A stretch of 64,000 bases of DNA from Rhodobacteraceae bacterium HTCC2150 (GTDB taxonomy: Bacteria > Pseudomonadota > Alphaproteobacteria > Rhodobacterales > Rhodobacteraceae). The notes beneath the pieces were generated by a model. It did no database searches. It saw nothing but the letters and a program-made list of their open reading frames with translations, and was not told the origin of the DNA. Both the position numbers and the translations under genes were made by a program. Location of the stretch: assembly GCA_000169395.1 (NCBI GenBank), contig AAXZ01000009.1:34954-98953 (forward strand), given 5' to 3'. Below, piece after piece: positions 37,078 to 45,275 of the stretch; the first letter of the stretch is position 1, and every line of letters begins with the position of its first letter.

Positions 37078-39576
37078 TTAATTGGAAAGTACGGGTTTTG
37101 TTCGTTCCCAGACAGAATAGAAATCTTCAATTCGTTTTTTAACCTCGGATTGGTTTTCAGACTTCGCCGCGTTTTCTAGTTCTTTCAATGTCTCTCGAAG
37201 TTGAACGGCCCCAAAAATTGCCGCGCCTCCAGCAATAGAATGCGCGCGTTTTGCGGTGTCGGAAAAATCTGACGTCGTTTTGCCAGCAAAGTAGCTTGCA
37301 AGGTCATCTACCTCTGAAGCAAACCGATTGATCATTTCTGAAAATGGGGCCTCGCCCAGCACATCGCGGGTTTCTGCACTGTGGGTGTGATCGACATATA
37401 CAACGTCTTCACTTTCCCTCTGAGATTGAGTTTGTTGAAGAAGGTTTCGCAAAGCCACACGTGAAAGAGGCTTTGTTAGAATTTCATTCATACCATCTTT
37501 GATAAACTCTTCTTGCTCTTCAACCATCGCGTTGGCTGTCAGCGCGACGATAACAGAATCCGATGACTGCCCATTCTCGCTGCGAATTGTGCGTGTAGCT
37601 GTGCGCCCATCCATTACGGGCATACTGATATCCATCAATATTAAATCGAATTTAGTGTCTTTAGCCGCATGTACGCCTTGGCGGCCATCATGTGCCTCAA
37701 CGACTGAATGCCCTTCGGCCAAAAGCATTTCTCTTGCAACTATTCGATTGATTTCGTTGTCTTCGACCAACAATACATTGAGGGGCCGATCAGAAATAAG
37801 CGCAATTTTTTCGTCAACGATTGGTGCGGGTTCTTCTGCCGTTTCCACCGGCATTTTAAACCAAAACGTACTGCCTTTTCCCAGTACACTTTCAACACCG
37901 ATTTCACCGCCAAGTGCGCTGACAAACCGTTTTGCAATGCTTAGGCCAAGCCCAGTTCCACCAACTTCGCGATCATAGGCGGTCGTTCCAGTGACAAAGT
38001 CTTCAAATACCCGTGCCGACAATTCATCCGACATGCCAGGGCCTGTATCGACTATTTTAACAAGCAATTCGGGTTCTTGGGCGTTGCCAATGTTTTCAAC
38101 CGAAACAGACACTTCGCCATCTTTGGTGAACTTAACGGCATTCCCGATCAGGTTCATCATGACGTGTTGCAAACGATCATGATCAGAAGTTACCCAATCC
38201 ATCGGATTACCGATCCAGTTCCACGTGAGAGACGTGCTGTTATTAAAGGCGGCACCACTTTGGTTATCAACAATATCTTGAAACAACGCGGAAACATTTA
38301 CAGGTTCAGAACGCGCACTTAATTTTCCAGCATCATAGCGTGTGATGTCCAAAACATCTGAAATATGGTTCATCAAAAGGCGGCCAGATGTTTCCATGTA
38401 ACCGATGAAACGTTCCTGTTTAGGATTCAAATTGGTATCTCGTAAAAGATTCATGTTGCCTAAAAGACCATTTAGTGGGGTACGAATTTCGTGGCTCATT
38501 GTAGAAAGAAATTCAGTTTTCATCTTTTCACTGGCAAGCGCCTTATCTCGTGCTACCACCAGTTCAGATTCAGCCGCCACTCGGTGCGAAATATCTCGCA
38601 AAAAGGCGATGAAGACATCGCCTTGATCAGTCTCGGCTGTTTGAATGGCCAATTCCACTGGGAAAGTACGATCTGAAGAGTGTCTTGCTTCCAGACGAAC
38701 ACGTCCTTTGCCAACAACCCGTTTCTCACCGTTTGCTTGCATGCGTTTAATACCGGCCTCGTGAGCGGCTCGCAAATAATCTGGCACGATAACATCACCA
38801 ATTTTTTTCTTTAAAACATCTTCTTCAATAGTACCAAACATTGCCTCTGCAGCAGGGTTGAATTCGAGAATAATGCCATTGTCGTCACAAACGATGACAC
38901 CATCAAGCGATGTTCCCATGATCGTTTTCATTCTTGTAGCCGACTGCTTGAGATCGCTTTCCCGCTTTGTAATTCGAGCGTTTAGGTAGTTCAGACAAAA
39001 GATTGCTAAAATCAAAACCCCAACCAAACTAGCAACAGCCAACGCCAACCGAGTCATAGTATTTGCTAAAGCCAAACGTTGGTCATCGGATTCCTGAGCA
39101 AACAATTTGAGGCCTAAATTATTGAGTTCTCGAACATTTAGACGAATTTTTTCAGCAGACAAAGATATTTCTTGAATTTGTGCCTGTAACTTAATATCGC
39201 TGGCATCTATCAGAGGAACAGTTTCTTCTAGAAAAGTGTCTAATACATTTAATATGACGCGCACGTTGGCATTTTCACGCAAATTCTCAAAGACCGTGGC
39301 GCTGCGAACTGTTGTGATCCGACTATAAAAAACGTCAAATCGTTGCCGCAGCTTTACTAGATCGAGGTTGGTTTCGTTTAGCTGAATTGTAAACTCAAGA
39401 AATTCAACTTGAGTTTGAGCCAGCGACCACTGGACGTTGTCAGATTTGGCAGAACCCAAAAGTCGAATTTCGCGCGAAACATTATAAGTAAGCGAAAAGA
39501 TAGCCATAAATGCAACCAACCCAGCAATAATGGCGATGGTTCGACTAAATCTAATACCCAACAGATTTTTTATCAA
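37078..39576 (-). CDS. Hybrid sensor histidine kinase (PAS-HisKA-HATPase-REC-Hpt)
   Basis: An 832-residue inner-membrane kinase. Domains in order: membrane helix near residue 12-30, periplasmic sensor of about 140 residues, second helix near 178-200, PAS (TSLDGVIVCDDNGIILEFNPA), HisKA with MSHEIRTPLNGLLGN, HATPase with GTGLGLSIAKRFV, a REC domain with phospho-acceptor Asp in LILMDISMPVMDGR, and a C-terminal Hpt with AKRAHSIAGGAAIFGA. The complete phosphorelay could pass a phosphoryl group to a separate regulator, most simply the one at 41382-41996. It follows the sulfite-oxidase-fold gene after 42 bases on the same strand. Confidence 0.9.
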   Translation of the reverse strand: MIKNLLGIRFSRTIAIIAGLVAFMAIFSLTYNVSREIRLLGSAKSDNVQWSLAQTQVEFLEFTIQLNETNLDLVKLRQRFDVFYSRITTVRSATVFENLRENANVRVILNVLDTFLEETVPLIDASDIKLQAQIQEISLSAEKIRLNVRELNNLGLKLFAQESDDQRLALANTMTRLALAVASLVGVLILAIFCLNYLNARITKRESDLKQSATRMKTIMGTSLDGVIVCDDNGIILEFNPAAEAMFGTIEEDVLKKKIGDVIVPDYLRAAHEAGIKRMQANGEKRVVGKGRVRLEARHSSDRTFPVELAIQTAETDQGDVFIAFLRDISHRVAAESELVVARDKALASEKMKTEFLSTMSHEIRTPLNGLLGNMNLLRDTNLNPKQERFIGYMETSGRLLMNHISDVLDITRYDAGKLSARSEPVNVSALFQDIVDNQSGAAFNNSTSLTWNWIGNPMDWVTSDHDRLQHVMMNLIGNAVKFTKDGEVSVSVENIGNAQEPELLVKIVDTGPGMSDELSARVFEDFVTGTTAYDREVGGTGLGLSIAKRFVSALGGEIGVESVLGKGSTFWFKMPVETAEEPAPIVDEKIALISDRPLNVLLVEDNEINRIVAREMLLAEGHSVVEAHDGRQGVHAAKDTKFDLILMDISMPVMDGRTATRTIRSENGQSSDSVIVALTANAMVEEQEEFIKDGMNEILTKPLSRVALRNLLQQTQSQRESEDVVYVDHTHSAETRDVLGEAPFSEMINRFASEVDDLASYFAGKTTSDFSDTAKRAHSIAGGAAIFGAVQLRETLKELENAAKSENQSEVKKRIEDFYSVWERTKPVLSN

Positions 39577-39618
39577 AATTCGGACTTTCGTTTGCGCGGC
39601 CCATTCATTCCCAAATCA

Positions 39619-40122
39619 TTACTGGGAAATTTTGAAACTGTCGAGTTGCCATATGCTGCGCGAATAAATCACTTCGCTTTGATAGTTTACGTTGCTGTCA
39701 TAAGGGTAGATCACCCAAAGAGGGCCCCTTTCACGAACCGACATTTTTTCGCCGTCTTTTTTGTAGGCAATTATTGGGCCGTTTGGTTCTGCGTCTGAAA
39801 ACGGAATTCGAACCGAGTAGTCATTGATAGCTTTTGCAATGAACGTACCGCTTTCAACACCCAGTTCTTTTGCGAAATCAAAAAGTGAAACACCGGTAAA
39901 CGAATGGATACTGTCTGTCCAAATGGTACTTGTCTTGAATGTAGTGGTACCTAGCGCTTCAAGTTGCGCGCAACTGTATTCGTGTAGAACCTCACCTTTT
40001 TCAGAGTAAATGGTTAATAGAAAGACATCCCCACTTGAACTGTGCTCTTCAGCCATTGCAGACGTAATAAACGTAAGTAAAAACGCGAAAACTAATACAA
40101 TATTTCGAATGTGGGAGTTCAT
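39619..40122 (-). CDS. Periplasmic sulfite-oxidase-fold (Oxidored_molyb) protein paired with the kinase
   Basis: A 167-residue exported protein with a signal peptide ending near AMAEE. The core matches small proteins of the molybdopterin-oxidoreductase fold: YSCAQLEAL, WTDSIHSFTGVSLFDFA, AINDYSVRIPFSDA, MSVRERGPLWVIYPYD and a closing SRSIWQLDSFKI. It lacks the Cys-containing Moco ligand region of true sulfite oxidases, so it is probably not an enzyme. AAGGAA supports the ATG at 40122. It is co-directional with the kinase and may be its periplasmic ligand sensor. Confidence 0.78.
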   Translation of the reverse strand: MNSHIRNIVLVFAFLLTFITSAMAEEHSSSGDVFLLTIYSEKGEVLHEYSCAQLEALGTTTFKTSTIWTDSIHSFTGVSLFDFAKELGVESGTFIAKAINDYSVRIPFSDAEPNGPIIAYKKDGEKMSVRERGPLWVIYPYDSNVNYQSEVIYSRSIWQLDSFKISQ

Positions 40123-40197
40123 GAAGTATTCCTTAGAAGAATTTAAACACTTTATTCTTTTAAAAAAAACTTTGCATGTGAGCATAGGTATAGGAAC

Positions 40198-40214
40198 CCA
40201 TCCTTTCGGATAGG
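40198..40214. promoter_or_regulatory. Inverted repeat ATCC-N4-GGAT, copy 1
   Basis: The sequence CCATCCTTTCGGATAGG is dyad-symmetric around TTTC. It lies upstream of the sulfite-oxidase-fold gene. Two related repeats occur at 41258-41273 and 42001-42014. Confidence 0.45.
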
Positions 40215-40243
40215 TTTATTAGCCAATAGGTTATGTTTGGGCG

Positions 40244-41131
40244 TTAAGCCACTAAACGAAGTCGCAGGGCGCGGTCATCTAGGAATGACGCGAATTCATC
40301 ACGCAAGTCCGCGCGGTCCAAAGCAAACGCAGTAGTCGCTTGAACAAACCCCTGTACAGAACCGCAATCAAAACGTTCGCCTTCGAAAAGAAAACCGGTG
40401 ACACCCACGCGATCCACATCAGCATTGATGGCATCTGTCAGTTGCAATTCACCGCCAGCGCCCGGCCCAAGATTGTCTAAACGATCAAAGATTTGACTGT
40501 CGAGGATATAGCGACCAACCACTGCTTTAGTTGATGGTGCAACATTTGGATTTGGCTTTTCCACCATCCCACGCGCATGGGCGAGGCGGCCGTTTTCCTG
40601 TGCCACGTCCAGAACACCATATTTACTGGTTTCGGCCAGTGGCACATCCATGGTTGCAACCATGTGCCCACCCACATTTTTATGCGCTTGAACCATTTGC
40701 GCCAAAGCGCCCTTTTTACCTTTGATCACATCATCGGGCAGTAATACCGCAAAAGGTTCATTTGCAATCAGGTGTTTTGCTTGTCGTACCGCATGACCTA
40801 AGCCTCTAGGTTGTGCTTGGCGAAGAATGCAAAGTGATCCTTCTGCCATCCGCGTTCTTTCCAAAGACGCAAGCGCGTCAGTTTTACCAGCCGCGGTTAG
40901 ACGACTTTCCAATGCGGATGCCGTATCAAAATAATCTTCTAATGCACCCTTTCCGGCGGCAGATACAAAAATGAATTCTTCAATTCCCGCATCACGTGCT
41001 TCGTCAATGGCGTATTGAATAAGCGGGCGATCGACGAGTGTTAGCATCTCTTTGGGAATTGTTTTTGTTGCAGGTAAAAAACGCGTACCCATGCCGGCAA
41101 CTGGAAATACTGCTTTGCGAATATGTGTCAT
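40244..41131 (-). CDS. galU: UTP-glucose-1-phosphate uridylyltransferase
   Basis: A 295-residue cytoplasmic enzyme making UDP-glucose from UTP and glucose-1-phosphate. Signature segments are present: AVFPVAGMGTRFLPATK at the N terminus, KEMLTLVDRPLIQYAIDEA, and later VEKPNPNVAPSTKAVVGRY and ELQLTDAI. It lies between the kinase set and the response regulator and is divergent from the latter. UDP-glucose is the direct substrate of the UDP-sulfoquinovose synthase encoded 1.3 kb further right, so GalU likely feeds that pathway. Confidence 0.93.
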   Translation of the reverse strand: MTHIRKAVFPVAGMGTRFLPATKTIPKEMLTLVDRPLIQYAIDEARDAGIEEFIFVSAAGKGALEDYFDTASALESRLTAAGKTDALASLERTRMAEGSLCILRQAQPRGLGHAVRQAKHLIANEPFAVLLPDDVIKGKKGALAQMVQAHKNVGGHMVATMDVPLAETSKYGVLDVAQENGRLAHARGMVEKPNPNVAPSTKAVVGRYILDSQIFDRLDNLGPGAGGELQLTDAINADVDRVGVTGFLFEGERFDCGSVQGFVQATTAFALDRADLRDEFASFLDDRALRLRLVA

Positions 41132-41257
41132 TTTATCAGCCCGTTTTTGATCCTAGATTTGACGCCATCAAAACCTTGGCGACGGCGCCGATCAACTGAA
41201 CAGCGGGACATGAAAGTTGGGCAAATGGTTTTCAACAAAGCCTTTCGGTCACAGTTT

Positions 41258-41273
41258 CTATCCGAATGGATAG
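41258..41273. promoter_or_regulatory. Inverted repeat CTATCC-N4-GGATAG, copy 2
   Basis: CTATCCGAATGGATAG is a perfect six-base inverted repeat with a four-base centre in the galU / response-regulator divergent promoter, about 110-130 bases from each start. It is the best-conserved of three related repeats in this locus and a good candidate for a regulator-binding site. Confidence 0.5.
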
Positions 41274-41381
41274 TGTGTTAATCCTTGTGGATGTACATAA
41301 TTGGCGGATTCTTCTATCACTGGCACCAACGAAGTGGCACACTTAAAGAGTGTGGCGTTTTTTGTAGACTAGGAGTGACAA

Positions 41382-41996
41382 ATGAAAATCTTAATTGCGG
41401 ATGACCATGCCTTATTGAGGGACACTCTTGTTTTGTTTCTTGAAAGCGAAAGTGATATCCAAACGGCCACCGCAAGCACATATGACGAAGCTGTTGAACG
41501 TATTAAAAGCGACGATTCACATGACTTGATTTTACTTGATTATAATATGCCAGGAATGAATGGGCTGGATGGTTTGAAATCTGCCTTAACAATTGGGCAG
41601 GGCCAACGGGTCGCCCTTATTTCTGGTGAAGCAACAAAAGAGATCGCCGAACAAGCACTGGAAGCGGGGGCATCAGGTTTCGTGCCAAAGTCATTGCCAG
41701 CAAAATCTTTGGTCAATGCCGTAAAATTCATGGTCTTGGGCGAGCAATACGCGCCAATTGATTTCATGACAGCATTGGATGAAGAGGCCAAGCACCCCTT
41801 GGTCGAAAAACTAACGAAGCGAGAATGCGAAGTTCTGAAGGGGCTTACCAAAGGAAAGTCAAATAAAGAAATAGCCCGTGATTTGAATATTCAAGAACCA
41901 ACTGTTAAGCTTCATATGAAAACACTGTACCGTAAAATCGGCGCGGCAAACCGCACACAGGCGGCACTTATGGCATACGAAGCAGGTATTTTTTAA
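41382..41996 (+). CDS. NarL/LuxR-family response regulator
   Basis: A 204-residue two-component regulator. The receiver domain has the acidic pair in ILIADDHALLRD and the phospho-acceptor Asp in LILLDYNMPGMNG, plus the KSLPAKSLV segment. A LuxR-type helix-turn-helix follows (LTKRECEVLKGLTKGKSNKEIARDL then EPTVKLHMKTLYRKI). It is divergent from galU and directly precedes the sulfoquinovose/BcsB/GT2 genes, so it probably regulates them. The hybrid kinase at 37078 is the likely phosphodonor. Confidence 0.92.
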   Translation: MKILIADDHALLRDTLVLFLESESDIQTATASTYDEAVERIKSDDSHDLILLDYNMPGMNGLDGLKSALTIGQGQRVALISGEATKEIAEQALEAGASGFVPKSLPAKSLVNAVKFMVLGEQYAPIDFMTALDEEAKHPLVEKLTKRECEVLKGLTKGKSNKEIARDLNIQEPTVKLHMKTLYRKIGAANRTQAALMAYEAGIF

Positions 41997-42434
41997 AGCC
42001 CATCCTGAAGGATGTATTGAAGTCTAGATTTTTTAAACCGGTCTGTTATCTAATATATTGAAACTTATATTTTTGACTTTTAGAAATTGTCGCTCATCTG
42101 GGTTTTCCTCGCCACGACAACGAATCAGCAAAGAGAAGCACTCGCAATGCTTTGCCACGTTAAGCTAGCCAATCAACTTGCCAATCTTGAATTGGTTGCA
42201 CGTGAGCATCACTTCTTTGATTTTGCGTCGTGGGTATCAAATTAAACTGCAATCGTAGAACAAAACCCAAACCCGTCTTTTGGATTACCAGACTATTCCA
42301 AAGAGTATGAAAGCCACGCCTATTCGTTAACGACTATGCTTTTGCGCAGAAGCATTAGAGCCACTTAAAGACTAAATTTTATAAAAGTAACACAAACCGC
42401 TTTGGCGGATGTTAATTTTAGAAGGATAAAAAAG
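41997..42434. other. 438-base gap between response regulator and sulfoquinovose synthase
   Basis: No gene is supported. It begins with the hairpin at 42001-42014 and ends with the leader of the synthase gene, including CCGCTTTGGCGG, a small hairpin about 30 bases before the start. The middle has short fragments of open frame resembling decayed coding sequence, unidentified. It may hold the promoter for the polysaccharide genes. Confidence 0.4.
42001..42014. promoter_or_regulatory. Inverted repeat CATCC-N4-GGATG, copy 3
   Basis: CATCCTGAAGGATG lies five bases after the response-regulator stop. It could be a weak hairpin or the third copy of the ATCC-N4-GGAT repeat seen at 40198 and 41258. Confidence 0.35.
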
Positions 42435-43652
42435 ATGTCAAACAATAAAAATATTATCGTGGTAGGTGGTGATGGCTTTTGTGGCTGGCCAACTGCGCTT
42501 CACCTTTCCCACCTCGGTCATACAGTGACAATTGTTGATAACATGTCGCGGCGCGATATTGACCTTAAAATAGGCGCAGATAGTTTAACACCGATTGCTT
42601 CGATGAATGAACGCCGAGCAGCCTGGCTCGAGAAGACAGGCAAAGAAATTACGTTTAAGAAAATCGATGTAGCTAAAGAATTCGATCAAGTTATTGCATT
42701 ACTAGATGAAATTAAACCTGACACGATCATCCATTTTGGCGAGCAACGTGCTGCGCCCTATTCGATGCGCAACGTTAGTGAAAAACGCTACACAGTCGAT
42801 AATAACATCTCAGGTACGCACAATTTATTAGCTGCATCTGTCGAGGTGGGCCTCAACCCACATTTTGTGCACCTTGGGACAATGGGTGTCTATGGTTATG
42901 ATGATGATGGGATCGAAATTCCAGAGGGGTACCTGCCCGTATATATCCCAGGTGACAGTAAAAAGATCTACCAACGCGATATCCTGTACCCAACGAACCC
43001 CGGTAGCGTCTACCATATGACAAAATCCATGGATCAGTTGTTGTTCCAGTTTTATTCAAAAAACGACCTTTTGCGTATCACAGACCTCCACCAAGGGATC
43101 GTATGGGGTACTCAAACGGACGAGACCCGCCTCGACGAACGCCTAATCAACCGTTTCGATTACGACGGTGATTACGGCACGGTCCTAAATCGGTTTTTGA
43201 TGCAGGCTGTTGTTGGTCACCCACTGACAGTACATGGGACTGGAGGACAAACACGTGCATTTATCCACATCCAAGACACGGTAAAATGCATTGCGCTGGC
43301 GGTAAATAATCCCCCACCTCAGGATGGCAAGGTTGCGATCATGAATCAGATGACCGAAACGCACACTGTTCGCTCACTTGCCGCTTTGGTAGCGCAAGCT
43401 GCTGACGCAGAAATTGCCAACGTTGATAACCCACGGAATGAAGCCGCTGAAAACGACCTACGGGTCTCAAATAAAACGTTTATTTCCCTCGGCTTAAAGC
43501 CAGTAACATTAGCTAACGGCTTGATGGACGAAACATCCCAGATTGCAGCGAAGTACTCGTATCGGTGTAAACATGAGATGATTCCATGCGTGTCCACGTG
43601 GACTGACAATCAAAGACCTGGCATCATTGGTACCACCAACAAAGTTGCCTAA
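42435..43652 (+). CDS. sqdB: UDP-sulfoquinovose synthase (SQD1/SqdB family)
   Basis: A 405-residue short-chain dehydrogenase-fold enzyme that converts UDP-glucose and sulfite to UDP-sulfoquinovose. Visible features: NAD site VVGGDGFCGWPTALHL, the family-specific IHFGEQRAAPYSM, catalytic YHMTK, and TQTDETRLDERLINRFDYDG, a motif diagnostic of the SQD1 group. AGAAGGA precedes the ATG at 42435. In lipid synthesis the partner is a sulfolipid glycosyltransferase; here the next genes are a BcsB-like protein and a processive glycosyltransferase instead. That context suggests a sulfonated polymer. Confidence 0.93.
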   Translation: MSNNKNIIVVGGDGFCGWPTALHLSHLGHTVTIVDNMSRRDIDLKIGADSLTPIASMNERRAAWLEKTGKEITFKKIDVAKEFDQVIALLDEIKPDTIIHFGEQRAAPYSMRNVSEKRYTVDNNISGTHNLLAASVEVGLNPHFVHLGTMGVYGYDDDGIEIPEGYLPVYIPGDSKKIYQRDILYPTNPGSVYHMTKSMDQLLFQFYSKNDLLRITDLHQGIVWGTQTDETRLDERLINRFDYDGDYGTVLNRFLMQAVVGHPLTVHGTGGQTRAFIHIQDTVKCIALAVNNPPPQDGKVAIMNQMTETHTVRSLAALVAQAADAEIANVDNPRNEAAENDLRVSNKTFISLGLKPVTLANGLMDETSQIAAKYSYRCKHEMIPCVSTWTDNQRPGIIGTTNKVA

Positions 43653-43667
43653 AGCGCATGATCAGAC

Positions 43668-43699
43668 TTATTGAACCTGCTTGGAGGTAGGTTCAATAA
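43668..43699 (+). promoter_or_regulatory. Hairpin with GGAGG in the loop between sqdB and the BcsB-like gene
   Basis: Eleven-base perfect arms TTATTGAACCT and AGGTTCAATAA enclose the loop GCTTGGAGGT. No T run follows, so it is probably not a terminator. A GGA-bearing loop near a start is the form recognised by CsrA-type regulators, but it lies 25 or more bases before the chosen ATG, so post-transcriptional control is only a possibility. Confidence 0.55.
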
Positions 43700-43724
43700 A
43701 ACTTATGAAAAATTGGTGAATATA

Positions 43725-45275
43725 ATGCGAATGATTGGCATTGGCCTACTTGGCTTTCTTCTTGCAAGTGTCGCCCTTCTTCTATCGTCGATGAACATTT
43801 GGGGCAAATTGCAACAGGTTGGCCAGTCACAAATCAATCACCCTCAAATGGTGTTTGAAACACGATCTACACGTCAGGTATCGGGCGAATATAAAGCTCG
43901 TATCTTACAGTCTAATTTAGGTCATCCAGTAATTTTGTCCGGTTTGCCAGCTTACCAAGGGCTCACATTTAATCTACCTATGGATGTGCGCCCAATGTCG
44001 GGATACCTCCAAATTGAAGCAACTACTCAGGTGCTAACCGGCGTCGAAGGTGTCCTACGGGTATCTATTGATAATGTTCGTCGTGGAGAAGTGTTGCTAC
44101 ATCCCGGCACGGTAGGACTGTCCTTGCAAGTTCCGCTTTCACCATCGGAGCTTGCAAGGCAACAGCTTGTCGTTTCGATTTCGCTTCAAGGTGGTAGACC
44201 ACAAGTACAATGCCGAACGGAGCCTAGTATTGCTGCACTTGTCGAAATCGAATCGACAAGTGCTGTTTATCTAACCTTAAATGGCCCCCTCGCAACGATA
44301 AATGACCGTGTAAACGCTTGGGGCGGTGTGGTGCGTGTCGGTTGGCCACAATGGCTAAACCCAAATGAACAAGCACGTCGTTTGTTACTTGCTACGAAAG
44401 TAAAACAATTAGGTATACCGGCTCATTTTTTTAGCGAAAACGCAACTGATGCGCTCTCGACCAAAGAGTTGCGTGAGGTAATACCAAACCTTACTAACCT
44501 CAAACCAGCATACGCAGTATGGCCACGTCAATTTGCCAAAGAAGGTCCAAACGCAGGTCTACGTTATTTTCAAACGGCGACACGCTGGCGTTCTAATTTC
44601 AACTTACACAATAGTCCTGAACTGCGGGTTCCTACTGAACTTGATATACACCTGGCCTTAGGCAATCAATCACTTGATGATTGGTGGAATGTTACTGTGA
44701 CGTTGAATGGTCGGCTATTAAAACATGTTATTTTGTCTCAGGCGGCAACACATTTTGATGCATTGATCAAGTTATCACCAGAGATGATGCGCGCCAAAAA
44801 TGTTATTGAGGTGTCAGCATCCTCGTCGCGCACAACACAGACTAATTGTAATCAACCCCCGCGGTTGATTGCAGAGATGCTCCCCAACACCTCTCTTATT
44901 CTAGGCGACACCACATTTTCTGACGCGCTGACTGTTTTGCGGGCCCATTTGTTAGACCTTGGGGTGTTACGCGTCGGATCTGTTGCGAATTTGAGTACAG
45001 TAGACGCCGCCGCCGCGAGTGATCTGTTGGCTGAATTATTACCCAGAGGGGTGCATCTGAAACCTGAAACGGAAACTTTAGACATCGTCGTCATTTCGCC
45101 CAGGGATATGCCTATTGATTTGCCTGACGCAGCACAGGTTTGGTATGTGACCCGAGACACTTCTACCGGAGGCATAGGAATCAAAAATTTTACTTCAAAT
45201 ACAAAAATTTCTTCCCAGGGCCTTGGTCTATTGATCGTGGTTGATGGTACTGATTTGGCTGAGGTGGCATTATGA
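43725..45275 (+). CDS. BcsB-like periplasmic polysaccharide synthase subunit
   Basis: A 516-residue protein with an N-terminal membrane helix (MIGIGLLGFLLASVALLL) and a periplasmic body that resembles BcsB, the cellulose synthase partner. BcsB-like stretches include LTFNLPMDVRPMSGYLQIEA near residue 80 and LDIHLALGNQSLDDWWNVTVTLNG near 310. It is shorter than BcsB (usually 700-800) and I see no C-terminal membrane anchor, so the N-terminal helix may serve. The ATG at 43725 has GGTGA before it; a TTG 18 codons upstream is possible. The stop overlaps the glycosyltransferase start (ATGA). Confidence 0.78.
   Translation: MRMIGIGLLGFLLASVALLLSSMNIWGKLQQVGQSQINHPQMVFETRSTRQVSGEYKARILQSNLGHPVILSGLPAYQGLTFNLPMDVRPMSGYLQIEATTQVLTGVEGVLRVSIDNVRRGEVLLHPGTVGLSLQVPLSPSELARQQLVVSISLQGGRPQVQCRTEPSIAALVEIESTSAVYLTLNGPLATINDRVNAWGGVVRVGWPQWLNPNEQARRLLLATKVKQLGIPAHFFSENATDALSTKELREVIPNLTNLKPAYAVWPRQFAKEGPNAGLRYFQTATRWRSNFNLHNSPELRVPTELDIHLALGNQSLDDWWNVTVTLNGRLLKHVILSQAATHFDALIKLSPEMMRAKNVIEVSASSSRTTQTNCNQPPRLIAEMLPNTSLILGDTTFSDALTVLRAHLLDLGVLRVGSVANLSTVDAAAASDLLAELLPRGVHLKPETETLDIVVISPRDMPIDLPDAAQVWYVTRDTSTGGIGIKNFTSNTKISSQGLGLLIVVDGTDLAEVAL

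Noticed and set aside
39001..39620. Additional gene on the plus strand overlapping the kinase N terminus
   Set aside because: Frame is antisense to the kinase sensor region with no family resemblance.
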